A stretch of 64,000 nucleotides of DNA, from positions 1 through 64,000 of the forward strand of contig CAJTPV010000006.1 of the NCBI GenBank assembly GCA_910578505.1, read 5' to 3'. Source of the DNA: an uncultured Oscillospiraceae bacterium (GTDB lineage Bacteria > Bacillota > Clostridia > Oscillospirales > Oscillospiraceae). The number at the start of each line of letters is the position of its first letter. Position 1 is the first letter of the stretch. The position numbers were made by a program, and so were the translations under genes. A model generated the notes under the pieces. The model was given only the letters and a program-made list of their open reading frames with translations, did not search any database and had not been told where the DNA came from. Below are positions 6,856-14,857 of this stretch, piece by piece.

Positions 6856-8033
6856 AGAATGTGCCGCATAGCAAGAAGCTGGTTTGGGGGATCATTGCCG
6901 CCTGCGCGCTGGTCTGCGCCGCCGCCGCGCTGCGGTTTCTGGCGGAACCGGCAGCGGCCCCCCCAGCGCCGGACTCCCCCCACTCCCTGTATAGGAACGC
7001 CGTCAAGCCGGCCCCGGCGGACCCCCCTCCGTTGGAGCAATCCCCCCTCTTGGAGGACCCCCACACATATGTCTGCGGCGCTTTGCTGTACCAGTCGCCG
7101 GCCCTGAGCAGCTACTTTCCCGACGGCGGCTCTCTGGGGAGCATCACCAGGCAGGGCGAGCTTCTGAACGTAACGGATGACGCCGGTAACTCCCAGGCTT
7201 TTTCTCTGGCGGAAACCCAGACCTACCGTCCGGAGGAATTCCAACGGGAATTTGCCCCTGCCTTCATGGCGGGAGAATTTGAGGCGTTTTCTGCCCTGTT
7301 TCCCGCAGGTATGGAGCACATCACCCGCTTCACCTACCAGAGCGCCGGAACGTCTGAACCCCAGTCGCTGCACCTGTGGGAGGCCGTCTCTGCCGGCAGC
7401 GGCTCCCGCCTGTGGATGGGGGACGTTTCCCTCCGCCTCTACGCCCTCATCGATCTGTACGAGGCCCTGCCCTTTTTTGCCAACGGCGCACTGTGGACCT
7501 ATGACCCCCAGGCTTCCACCGCTGTCCCGGTCCGGTTCGAACTGGATGGACCGGTGACAGTCACCGCCGGCAGACTCTCCAGCAGTATGACAGAGGAGCC
7601 GTCACAAGTGCTGACTGTCGGGCCCGGCGAGACCGTCTACTGGTGGCCTGCCGGGGACAGTACCATCCGGGACGGCACGGCGCTGGAATACTGCTGGGAC
7701 GGCCTGTCCTCCGGGGCTGCAGAGTGGAGCGAAAAGCTGGAGTTTCGTTCCATCATGCCCTACGAGGGCCTGTATGGCTCCAAAACCTACGGCATTTCCA
7801 ACAACTGGCTGGGGGCAGCCAGCAGCGCGATCCATCCATCCGCGCTCCATGTGGATGGGGAAACCGGCGAGCTGGTCATCGGTCTCTGTGAAAATGACCC
7901 CTATGCCACTGGCATGCATGGGGCCCACTGCATCCGGGGCAGGCATACTCCGCCGGAAGACACCGACGCGGCGAGTGCCCACCACCACAACAGCGTTTAT
8001 GGGGAGGAGCATGGATGGAAGAACTGTTCTTGA
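6852..8033 (+). CDS. Membrane-anchored exported protein sharing the sensor domain of the adjacent BlaR1-like protein
   Basis: A 393-residue protein with an N-terminal hydrophobic anchor (residues about 10-30, after a basic MKNVPHSKK) and no lipobox, so the rest should lie outside the membrane. After a Pro-rich linker, the domain lines up with the C-terminal 320 residues of the next gene: GALLYQSP/GALMYQPA, ITRFTYQSAG/LTRYTYAGE, PVRFELDGPV/PIRFDLEGPV, VGPGETVYWWP/IEPGETIYWQP and GLYGSKTYGISNNW/GLYATKTYGISNNW. The tail is His-rich. The start is fixed by the ATGA overlap with blaI. I recognise no named domain. It may be a decoy or co-sensor for the same ligand; this is inference. Confidence 0.75.
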   Translation: MKNVPHSKKLVWGIIAACALVCAAAALRFLAEPAAAPPAPDSPHSLYRNAVKPAPADPPPLEQSPLLEDPHTYVCGALLYQSPALSSYFPDGGSLGSITRQGELLNVTDDAGNSQAFSLAETQTYRPEEFQREFAPAFMAGEFEAFSALFPAGMEHITRFTYQSAGTSEPQSLHLWEAVSAGSGSRLWMGDVSLRLYALIDLYEALPFFANGALWTYDPQASTAVPVRFELDGPVTVTAGRLSSSMTEEPSQVLTVGPGETVYWWPAGDSTIRDGTALEYCWDGLSSGAAEWSEKLEFRSIMPYEGLYGSKTYGISNNWLGAASSAIHPSALHVDGETGELVIGLCENDPYATGMHGAHCIRGRHTPPEDTDAASAHHHNSVYGEEHGWKNCS

Positions 8034-10045
8034 ACTTTTGGAACCGGAGCGTTTCGGCTGGATGGCTGATCCTGGCGGTGGCTGTGCTGCGGCTGGCGCT
8101 GAAAAAAGCGCCCAAGTCCTCCACCTGCCTGCTGTGGCTGCTGGTGGGCGTCCGGCTGGTCTGCCCCTTCTCCATCCAGAGCCCGGCCAGCCTGCTGCCC
8201 AGCGCCGAGATGATCCCCCAGACGGTTCTCACCGAGCCGCCGCCGCAGATTCACACCGGCATTGCGTATTTGAACAACAATGTCAACGAGCAGCTGGCCA
8301 TCCGCTATGTGGAGGGTGTGACCGTCCCGGCGGGACAGACCCGGAGCATTGCGCAGGTCTGCGCCTGGGCGTGGCTGCTGGGTATGGCGGCGATGGCACT
8401 GTGGGGGCTGGCGAGCTGGCTGCGGCTGAAGCGGCGGGTGGCGGAGGCTGTGCCGGACGGAGACGGCGTGTGGCTGTGCGACGCCATAGCCTCCCCCTTC
8501 CTGCTGGGCATCCTCCGGCCAAAAATCTACCTGCCGCCCAGTCTGGACAGGGACAGCCGGACCTATGTGGTGGCCCACGAGCGGGCCCACATCCGGCGGC
8601 TGGACCATCTGGCGAAGCCCGCCGCGTTCCTGCTGCTGTCGGTCTACTGGTTCCAGCCGCTGGTGTGGCTGGCGTACGTCCTGCTGTGCCGGGACATTGA
8701 GCTGGCCTGCGACGAGCGGGTCATCCGGGAGCTTGGCGCGGCGTGCAAAAAGCCGTACTCCGAGGCGCTGCTGCAGTGCAGCGTCCGGCGGAGCGGCGCT
8801 GCCGTCTGCCCGCTGGCCTTCGGCGAGGTGGGCGTGAAAGAAAGGGTGAAAAATGTGTTGAACTATAAGAAACCGGCCTTCTGGGTCGCGGCGGCGTCCC
8901 TGGCGGTATGCGCGGCGGCGGCGGTGTGCTTCCTCACGGACCCGGTGGACGAGCCGGTCCAAAGCAGCGCGGAGCCTGTGCCCATGAGCCAGACGGCTGC
9001 GCCGTCCAATACCCTCTCCGTGGACCATCACCTTAATCATCATGCGGAACATCATCATGATAATGATCTCCCGGCCACGGGGCAGTGCGAAAACTACATG
9101 ACCTATGCCGGCGGCGCGCTGATGTATCAGCCTGCCACATCCAGCTGTGGTCTCCAGGGCTGGCACCCCGCCATCCGCAAATATGCGGACGATACCCTGA
9201 CGGTCACGGAGCAGGACGGGACCGCCGCTCAGTACAGGCTGTCGGAAACAGCCGCCTGCACCAGGCAGGAATTTTACAGCTTGTACGCGGACCTGGAAAA
9301 ACAGGAGGCGGAGCTGGGAACCACGCTGATCCCCCGGAATACCGAAACGCTCACGCGCTATACCTACGCCGGGGAGGCCAATGCTGATGGAAAAATTGAC
9401 ACAATATCTCTCTGGTGTTGGGAGGAACAGCGGAAATCCACAGTTGTCCCGCAGTGCTGGGTCGATTATGACAGCCGCCTGTTTGATTTGATCGCCAATC
9501 CTGACTTCTGGGGCCCCTTCTGCCACGACAACGACATTTTGTGGGATTATACCAGCGAATCCGATGCCATCCCCATCCGCTTTGACCTAGAAGGACCGGT
9601 CGCCTTGCTGGCCAAATCCGGTACGCTCTTTACAAGCGTGAACGGCCAGATGCAGGAGGTACAGTCGCCCGCGCTGGAAATAGAGCCGGGAGAAACCATC
9701 TATTGGCAGCCGTTCACAGACGGCGAGCTGACGCAAGACGCCAAACTGCTCTATCAATACAGCGTGGATGACTCCCGCGCCGCCCAGGATACGCTGGAGC
9801 TTCGCTGCCTGACGGACTGCGAGGGCCTGTATGCGACAAAAACATATGGCATCTCCAACAACTGGTTCGACGGCATTACAAGTACAGCCCAAGTTCTCTA
9901 CTCCACGCTGGAAACGGACCTGGAGACAGGTGAGCTGGTGGTCTGCCGCGACGAGGGGACACCCGCAAACAACATTTATGTGATGGATTCAGAGGATTTC
10001 CCCACAGAAAAACCCGAAACACCCCCGCAGCAGCTTGGGAAATAG
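8015..10045 (+). CDS. BlaR1/MecR1-type M56 zinc metallopeptidase with a non-PBP extracytoplasmic domain
   Basis: A 676-residue membrane sensor-protease. The N-terminal part has hydrophobic helices (about 13-30, 37-50, 115-135, 200-225) and the M56 zinc site HERAH (188-192), with ELACDE at 229-234 giving the third ligand. A further helix lies at 288-306. Then come a His-rich linker (338-348, seven His) and a domain of about 320 residues. In BlaR1 that last part is a penicillin-binding domain with SxxK; here no such motif is evident, and the domain instead matches the preceding protein. The gene overlaps its neighbour by 19 bp. It probably responds to some ligand by cleaving the BlaI-type repressor. 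Confidence 0.88.
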   Translation: MEELFLNFWNRSVSAGWLILAVAVLRLALKKAPKSSTCLLWLLVGVRLVCPFSIQSPASLLPSAEMIPQTVLTEPPPQIHTGIAYLNNNVNEQLAIRYVEGVTVPAGQTRSIAQVCAWAWLLGMAAMALWGLASWLRLKRRVAEAVPDGDGVWLCDAIASPFLLGILRPKIYLPPSLDRDSRTYVVAHERAHIRRLDHLAKPAAFLLLSVYWFQPLVWLAYVLLCRDIELACDERVIRELGAACKKPYSEALLQCSVRRSGAAVCPLAFGEVGVKERVKNVLNYKKPAFWVAAASLAVCAAAAVCFLTDPVDEPVQSSAEPVPMSQTAAPSNTLSVDHHLNHHAEHHHDNDLPATGQCENYMTYAGGALMYQPATSSCGLQGWHPAIRKYADDTLTVTEQDGTAAQYRLSETAACTRQEFYSLYADLEKQEAELGTTLIPRNTETLTRYTYAGEANADGKIDTISLWCWEEQRKSTVVPQCWVDYDSRLFDLIANPDFWGPFCHDNDILWDYTSESDAIPIRFDLEGPVALLAKSGTLFTSVNGQMQEVQSPALEIEPGETIYWQPFTDGELTQDAKLLYQYSVDDSRAAQDTLELRCLTDCEGLYATKTYGISNNWFDGITSTAQVLYSTLETDLETGELVVCRDEGTPANNIYVMDSEDFPTEKPETPPQQLGK

Positions 10046-10066
10046 CACACCCAAACGCACAAAGAA

Positions 10067-10099
10067 GGAGACCGGTCAACCGCCGGTCTCCTCCTCTTT
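10067..10099. terminator. Terminator between converging genes
   Basis: Stem GGAGACCGG (10067-10075) with CCGGTCTCC (10083-10091), followed on the plus strand by TCCTCTTTATTT. It ends the BlaR1-type operon. Confidence 0.75.
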
Positions 10100-10391
10100 A
10101 TTTCCGCCGTTTTGCCCTCACTATCGCCGCAGCATTCAGAATCACCGCAACGCCGACCAGAACACTGGCCGCTAATACCACCGCATGAATGGTATCGTCA
10201 ATTGCGGAAAAATCTCCGATGCCCGCTAAATATTTGATCTCAAGCAGCTGCAATAAAAGTGACAGCGCACACAGGGCAAAGCTCCCGGCGGAAAACAGAC
10301 AGGGCTGTTTCCTGCTGATGATGCCGGCAAATGCTGATATCCATGCCCCAATGCCCAGGATCAGACTTCCTATCATACAAAAAGACGTCAT
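10098..10391 (-). CDS. Small hypothetical membrane protein
   Basis: A 97-residue protein with three hydrophobic segments (about 5-25, 35-52, 67-90) and a basic tail (VRAKRRK). It belongs to no family I recognise. Its ATG overlaps the stop of the upstream DUF4173-like gene as ATGA, so it is the last gene of the DUF2975-XRE operon and probably translationally coupled to the large membrane protein. Confidence 0.7.
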   Translation of the reverse strand: MTSFCMIGSLILGIGAWISAFAGIISRKQPCLFSAGSFALCALSLLLQLLEIKYLAGIGDFSAIDDTIHAVVLAASVLVGVAVILNAAAIVRAKRRK

Positions 10392-11851
10392 TTACTTGCC
10401 CTCCATGCGGACACGCTCCAGGAGACCCAGCTCTCGCAGTCCTCCGCCGCACGCTCCTGAATCCACGGCAGGATGTCCGGGTCCGTCAGCTGCTCCGACA
10501 GCACAGACAGGCCGTCGTAGCCGCTGCGGTCATACAGCAGGTCCTCTACCGCGCTGTAGGCCAGACGGCCCTTTTCCACCTGCGCGGCGTTATATCCGCT
10601 GACAAGGGCGTCTACATTACAGTAGTTGAGCAGCAGCCACCATGCCAGCGCCACCGGCGCGGCAGCGCGGAAAAAGCTGAAGCCCCTCCGCCAGATCTTC
10701 CCCACCGTCAGCGCAAGGAAAACAGTCAGGACCGCCATCCCCCAATAGGTCAGCATGCGCTTGAAGGACAGCCCGTAAGCGGACACATACAGCGTCATCC
10801 GCCATGCGGCGGACACCAGCAGCACCCCCGTCAGCCCCACCAGAACTGTGGACAGCGCCTTCAGCCGCCGGTCCATCCGGTAAAACCAGACCGCCAGTAA
10901 AATCAGCGTGATGTTCACACCGGCCAGCCCAACCAGCTGGAAGAATCCGCTGCGGGCGTATTCCGCAAAGCTGATGCCCGCCCGCTGTAAATAGGCCCGG
11001 TCCCCGAACAGCGCCACCCCCTGTACCGCCAGGAAGAGGGCATACAGCAGGTCCAACGCTCCCAGCAAAATCACAGCTGGCAGGCCGTCCCGCTCCTTTT
11101 TTGCCCGCTCCTCCTGGGGCTTCAGCTCCGTATGGGCGGCAAAATACAGCAGCGAGAACAGAAACGGCATGGCGCACCCTGCCAAAATCAGCCGCAGGAC
11201 CACCTGACCAAAGTGGCGCTCCAACCAGGCAAGGGCGTCCCCCGCCACCACGGCGAACAGCGCGTCCGCGTCCATCAGCACCATCGTCACCACCCACAGC
11301 AGGGGCAGGGTCATCCCCACCCCGGCCAGCACCGGGAGCCAGCGGCCCAGTCCCCGTTTTGTATTCAGGGACTTCACCGTGTCCGCCATCGCGCCGCAGC
11401 GGACGAAGGGGGCGCAGACCAGCAGCGCCATGCGCTCCAGCAGCATCCCCGCCCTGTACCACGGCAGGCGGGCCCCGCCGCACATCTCCCATGTCTGGAC
11501 GGCAATCAGCAGCAGCAGCGCCCACTTGTTCCACCACCGGAACCACTGGTTGGAGAAGATCGTGAAGGTCAGCGCCAGCAGAGTCACAGCCCCCAGCAGG
11601 ACGCGGCTGCTCCTCCTCTCCATCCCCCCTGTCCCCCGGTAGCAGAACAGCGCCCCATACCAGCCTGCCGCCAGCGCCGTGACGCCGAACCCTGCCCTGC
11701 CGTGCCAATCCAGGAAAAAGCTGACCAGCAGGTAGGCCAGCGCCAGGGAGAGCGGCAGCAATCGCCACTCCCGCCGTCCCACCGCCCACGGCTTCCGGGC
11801 CGGAATGGCGGGCTGCGGGGTTATGGCTGTCGGATTCGTCGGTTGTTCCAT
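10388..11851 (-). CDS. Polytopic membrane protein, DUF4153/DUF4173-like
   Basis: About 487 residues with at least ten hydrophobic segments. The segment ISFAEYARSGFFQLVGLAGV and the following RRLKALSTVLVGLTGVLL resemble DUF4173/DUF4153 proteins, a family of unknown function often placed beside sensors and regulators. Three starts are possible (GTG 11872, ATG 11860, ATG 11851); AAAGGAG lies 10 nt before ATG 11851, which I prefer. It follows the small lipoprotein by a few bases and is coupled to the next gene, so they may form a membrane complex. Confidence 0.75.
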   Translation of the reverse strand: MEQPTNPTAITPQPAIPARKPWAVGRREWRLLPLSLALAYLLVSFFLDWHGRAGFGVTALAAGWYGALFCYRGTGGMERRSSRVLLGAVTLLALTFTIFSNQWFRWWNKWALLLLIAVQTWEMCGGARLPWYRAGMLLERMALLVCAPFVRCGAMADTVKSLNTKRGLGRWLPVLAGVGMTLPLLWVVTMVLMDADALFAVVAGDALAWLERHFGQVVLRLILAGCAMPFLFSLLYFAAHTELKPQEERAKKERDGLPAVILLGALDLLYALFLAVQGVALFGDRAYLQRAGISFAEYARSGFFQLVGLAGVNITLILLAVWFYRMDRRLKALSTVLVGLTGVLLVSAAWRMTLYVSAYGLSFKRMLTYWGMAVLTVFLALTVGKIWRRGFSFFRAAAPVALAWWLLLNYCNVDALVSGYNAAQVEKGRLAYSAVEDLLYDRSGYDGLSVLSEQLTDPDILPWIQERAAEDCESWVSWSVSAWRASK

Positions 11852-11856
11852 GGTTT

Positions 11857-12258
11857 TCATGCTCCTTTCCACAAAAAATCCAATATGGCAGCATCTGTCC
11901 TGTAAATCCCCTGGTATGGCTGCTCCAGCAGCGCCTTGTTTCCTTCCCGGTACAGGAACAGCGTACTGCTGCCGCCCTGCCGGAAGGTAAAGTCCAGCCG
12001 CAGATACTCCTTCGCCAGAGGCCGGTCATGGAGGCTGGCCCGCCCGGTATCCCGCGCCCCGGCCATCTTCTCCAGCAGCTCCGCAATATACCCCGCGTCC
12101 GTGTTCTCCACCGCGGCTCCCTCTCCGCTGATAGTCACCTTGCTGATCGCTCCCGCCTCCGGCAGGACAATCCGTCTCCCCGGAAATACCACGCCGCAGG
12201 CGGTCAGAATGTATAGCGGCAGCAACAGCATCCCCAGGGCCGCTGTCCGCTTCTTCAT
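11857..12258 (-). CDS. Small lipoprotein, DUF5301-like
   Basis: A 133-residue precursor with a lipoprotein signal peptide (MKKRTAALGMLLLPLYILTAC; lipobox LTAC, Cys 21). The mature part has LPEAGAISKVTISGEG, an early helix (YIAELLEKMAGA), LAKEYLRLDFTF, STLFLYREGNKALLEQPYQG and a C-terminal ILDFL, a pattern I associate with DUF5301. It would sit on the outer face of the membrane. Its ATG overlaps the XRE regulator stop by 4 bp. Function unknown. Confidence 0.75.
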   Translation of the reverse strand: MKKRTAALGMLLLPLYILTACGVVFPGRRIVLPEAGAISKVTISGEGAAVENTDAGYIAELLEKMAGARDTGRASLHDRPLAKEYLRLDFTFRQGGSSTLFLYREGNKALLEQPYQGIYRTDAAILDFLWKGA

Positions 12259-12470
12259 GTCTTCTTCTCCCCCACATATTCCAGAATATCCCCCGGCTGG
12301 CAGTCCAGCGCCCTGCAGATGGCCTCCAGTGTGGAGAACCGCACCGCCTTCGCCTTGTTGGTCTTCAGAACCGACAGATTGGCGATGGTCACATCCACCT
12401 GCTCCGACAGCTGGCTCAGCGACATTTTCCGCTTTGCGAGCATCACGTCAAGATTTACAATAATCGGCAT
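12255..12470 (-). CDS. Small XRE-family (YozG-like) regulator
   Basis: A 71-residue protein that is essentially one Cro/C1-type helix-turn-helix: VNLDVMLAKRKMSLSQLSEQ, VTIANLSVLKTNKAKAVRFS and LEAICRALDCQPGDILEY. This compact type is repeatedly paired with DUF2975 membrane proteins, as here, and is thought to control that operon. GAGGAGG lies upstream. It ends with a 4-bp overlap with the lipoprotein gene. Confidence 0.9.
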   Translation of the reverse strand: MPIIVNLDVMLAKRKMSLSQLSEQVDVTIANLSVLKTNKAKAVRFSTLEAICRALDCQPGDILEYVGEKKT

Positions 12471-12483
12471 CCCTCTCCCCTCC

Positions 12484-12957
12484 TCAGATCGTCAGGTCGT
12501 TTTCGTCCTTCATGTCGGCGGCCTTGAGCACCAGATGGGACAGCAGAAACGCCGCCAGCGCGATGGCCAGCCCCACCATGCACACCGCCGTCCCCAGCAG
12601 CCAGATGGGCGAACCGGCGATGATCTCCAGCGTGACCGTGCCGATCGCGCAGTACCCGGTGTCGATCAGCGCGCACACGCCGATGCCGCTGAGCCAGCGG
12701 GCGTTCTGGTGGCAGAAGGAGTTGTCCCGCCCGATCTCCGTGCAGATCTTCCAGAACAGCACCAGCGCGATGGCAATGGGGACCGCGCTCAGGCTGATGG
12801 CAATAATCCCCGGCGTCACCAGCCAGGCCAGCTCCGGCTCTTCCAGCCCGATCTCCCGTATCCGGCTGGGAAAAATTGCCGCATAGTACACAGCCGCCAT
12901 CACCGCCAGAAACGCCACCACGCCCTTGAGCGTCCGCACCAGTCCAACTCTTTTCAT
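12484..12957 (-). CDS. DUF2975 family membrane protein
   Basis: A 157-residue protein with four hydrophobic segments. WKICTEIGRDNSFCHQNARW is the characteristic DUF2975 loop. Function is unknown; the family nearly always accompanies a YozG-like XRE regulator. I chose ATG 12957 because AAGGAGGGG lies just upstream; an in-frame start at 12987 has no ribosome binding site. It is the first gene of a five-gene operon driven by the promoter at 12988-13016. Confidence 0.85.
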   Translation of the reverse strand: MKRVGLVRTLKGVVAFLAVMAAVYYAAIFPSRIREIGLEEPELAWLVTPGIIAISLSAVPIAIALVLFWKICTEIGRDNSFCHQNARWLSGIGVCALIDTGYCAIGTVTLEIIAGSPIWLLGTAVCMVGLAIALAAFLLSHLVLKAADMKDENDLTI

Positions 12958-12987
12958 CAGGTATCCCCTCCTTGTTGTTGTAACCAT

Positions 12988-13040
12988 ATTCTAGCAGACG
13001 CATTTCCGTTTGTCAATGTATTTTTATTGATATTCGATAA
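12988..13040 (-). promoter_or_regulatory. Promoter and candidate operator of the DUF2975-XRE operon
   Basis: On the minus strand: -35 TTGACA (13011-13016), 17-bp spacer, -10 TAGAAT (12988-12993). Just upstream of the -35 is an imperfect palindrome TTATTGA-TAT-TCGATAA (13024-13040, one mismatch), a good candidate site for the encoded XRE protein. Confidence 0.7.
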
Positions 13041-13050
13041 ATTTTTACTG

Positions 13051-13087
13051 AAAATAGAAAACCGCCAGGATGATACTTCCTGGCGGT
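13051..13087 (-). terminator. Terminator of the SLH-domain gene
   Basis: A perfect 10-bp stem ACCGCCAGGA (13061-13070) with TCCTGGCGGT (13078-13087). On the minus strand it is followed by TTTTCTATTTT. Confidence 0.85.
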
Positions 13088-13111
13088 CCGCTGTTTTCTT
13101 CCTATGCAGCT

Positions 13112-13975
13112 TTATTTTGCCCGGTACAGGAACGTAACGATCTGTCCTCTCGTACAGGCCGTATCAGGGCTGAACATCCCCTCGCCTGTCCCCGCGGCAA
13201 TCCCTTTTGCCGCTACCCAGGCTACGGGTTTTGCATAGTAAGCGTCACCGGGGACATCGGTAAAGGTACTCTTGTCTCCGACTGCGGGGGAACCCGCGTT
13301 TCTATAGAGGAACGTGGCCAGCTGCCCTCTGGTCGTCGCGTCATCGGGCTTGAACGCAGGCCCGGAGATGATGCTGCGCTCCGCTGCCCACAGCGCCGCG
13401 TTGTAATAGTACGCGGACTCCTTGATATCTGTGAAGGGGTTGTCCTGGGATTTGGGCGCGGGAGAGCCCGCCGCCCGCCACAGCAGGGTGATCGTCTGGG
13501 CCCGGGTACAGGTCTGGTCCGGGCTGAAGGTGGTCTCCGTCGTGCCGGAAGCGATTCCCTTCTGCACGGCCCACTGTACAGCCTCATAGTAATAGGCATC
13601 GGGCTTCACATCGGTAAACTGTACAGGCTTATTGGACACTTCCGGAGCCGCCGCATCCGCTTTTTTATCCGGGCCTGTGCCGGCGGACGCCGCCGGGGCC
13701 GTTCTGCCGGCTGCTGCAGGGGCAGCCTTCTGAACGCTGCTGCCTGCCGGCTTGCCGTCTTCCCCGCCAGCGCCCTTGACAAGAGCGCTCAGCTCAGCCG
13801 TCAATTTGGTCACGGCATCAATAGAAATATCGCCGCCGTCCAGCAGAGCCTGGGCTTTGTCGATGCAGCCTTCCAGCTGCTCGTTTTTCTTGGGAGAGGA
13901 AGCCGCCAGCTTTTTTGCCTCGGCAAGCAGTTTGCGGAGAGCCTCAAGCATTTGCTCCGGTACATTTCCCGCCAT
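13112..13975 (-). CDS. Three-SLH-repeat protein without a visible signal peptide
   Basis: A 287-residue protein. Residues 1-65 are Lys/Ala/Leu-rich and probably helical (LEALRKLLAEAKKLAAS), 66-115 are an Ala/Gly/Pro linker, and 117-287 hold three S-layer homology repeats (FTDVKPDAYYYEAVQWAVQK, FTDIKESAYYYNAALWAAER, FTDVPGDAYYAKPVAWVAAK), each ending in CTRxQ or a TTRGQ variant. SLH repeats normally bind secondary wall polymer outside the cell, but the start has no hydrophobic export signal and the frame closes at a TGA 9 codons upstream. It may be exported by another route or interact inside the cell. It has its own promoter and terminator. Confidence 0.88.
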   Translation of the reverse strand: MAGNVPEQMLEALRKLLAEAKKLAASSPKKNEQLEGCIDKAQALLDGGDISIDAVTKLTAELSALVKGAGGEDGKPAGSSVQKAAPAAAGRTAPAASAGTGPDKKADAAAPEVSNKPVQFTDVKPDAYYYEAVQWAVQKGIASGTTETTFSPDQTCTRAQTITLLWRAAGSPAPKSQDNPFTDIKESAYYYNAALWAAERSIISGPAFKPDDATTRGQLATFLYRNAGSPAVGDKSTFTDVPGDAYYAKPVAWVAAKGIAAGTGEGMFSPDTACTRGQIVTFLYRAK

Positions 13976-14015
13976 TTTACCTCTCGTACATGTATTTTTT
14001 CAGGATTTCACAGAC

Positions 14016-14044
14016 ATAATAAACGTTTCCCCAATCATTGTCAA
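14016..14044 (-). promoter_or_regulatory. Promoter of the SLH-domain gene
   Basis: On the minus strand: -35 TTGACA (14039-14044), 17-bp spacer, -10 TATTAT (14016-14021). Confidence 0.7.
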
Positions 14045-14089
14045 GTCAGTTTTCACACGGCTGTAAGAAAGAAAAAATATCCCTTTCCC

Positions 14090-14118
14090 TTGACATTGGG
14101 GCGCAAAAGAGATATATT
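14090..14118 (+). promoter_or_regulatory. mtnN-luxS promoter
   Basis: -35 TTGACA (14090-14095), 17-bp spacer, -10 TATATT (14113-14118). The leader of about 30 nt leaves no room for a SAM or SAH riboswitch. Confidence 0.7.
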
Positions 14119-14152
14119 TCAAATGACTATGAATCATTCAGGGGGACTGCCT

Positions 14153-14839
14153 ATGCGAATCGGACTTGCCTACGCCATGAGCGGAGAAATTGAGAGCATC
14201 CTGCAAAGCACCAACGCCAAGCTGCTGGAAACCGTCTGCGGCGTGCCGGTGTATGAGATCGGGCCTGGCATCCTGGCCTACGCCGGCGGCATCGGCAAGG
14301 TCAACGCCGCCATGAGCGCGCAGCTGTTTATTGACCGCTATCATCCCGACTGGATCGTCAACGCCGGCGTCGCTGGCAGCTTTGTGGACCAGCCCATCGG
14401 CACGGTGGTGCTGGCGGACAGCTTTGTGCAGCACGACGTGGACACCTCCGCCATCGGCGACCCGGTGGGCCTGGTGTCCACGGTGAATCGGGTGGAGTTC
14501 CCTACCGACGGCCTGGAACTGGCTAAGGAGATCCTGTCCGGGCTGGGCGCGGAGTACAAAACCGGACGAGTGGCTACCGGCGAGGTGTTTATGACCAAGG
14601 GGGCGCGGGCGGACTGGATTGCGGAGACCTTCGGGGCCATGCTCTGCGAGATGGAGGGCGGCGCTGTGGCCCAGGTGTGCCTGCGCAATGAAGTGAAATT
14701 CACCGCGCTGAAGTCCGTGTCGGACCGGCTCTGCCAGGACAACAACGCCGGGGAATACTTCAATTTCGGCGAGGCGATGGCCAAGCTGAACACCGTTGTA
14801 CTGCCCTTCGCACAGGCGCTGTCCAAAGAAAATACATAA
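14153..14839 (+). CDS. mtnN: 5'-methylthioadenosine/S-adenosylhomocysteine nucleosidase
   Basis: This cytosolic enzyme removes adenine from methylthioadenosine and S-adenosylhomocysteine. The 228-residue protein has the family landmarks: catalytic E12 in AMSGEIESI, NAGVAGSF, GDPVG, the CEMEGGAVAQVC segment (E168 corresponds to the ribose-binding Glu) and SVSDRLCQ with the general acid D191. The reading frame stays open far upstream, but the start is ATG 14153, preceded by AGGGGGA and by a promoter at 14090. luxS follows 18 bp later, so its product S-ribosylhomocysteine goes directly to LuxS. Confidence 0.95.
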   Translation: MRIGLAYAMSGEIESILQSTNAKLLETVCGVPVYEIGPGILAYAGGIGKVNAAMSAQLFIDRYHPDWIVNAGVAGSFVDQPIGTVVLADSFVQHDVDTSAIGDPVGLVSTVNRVEFPTDGLELAKEILSGLGAEYKTGRVATGEVFMTKGARADWIAETFGAMLCEMEGGAVAQVCLRNEVKFTALKSVSDRLCQDNNAGEYFNFGEAMAKLNTVVLPFAQALSKENT

Positions 14840-14857
14840 TTAAGGAGAAACAGTGAC

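Noticed and set aside
6421..10045. Classical beta-lactam resistance cassette
   Set aside because: Regulator and protease types fit, but no beta-lactamase or mecA-like gene is present and the sensor does not look like a penicillin-binding domain.
13070..14152. N-terminal extension of mtnN
   Set aside because: The frame is open upstream but is antisense to the SLH gene; promoter, ribosome binding site and family length all point to ATG 14153.
14119..14152. SAM/SAH riboswitch before mtnN-luxS
   Set aside because: Only about 30 nt of leader, with no structured aptamer.
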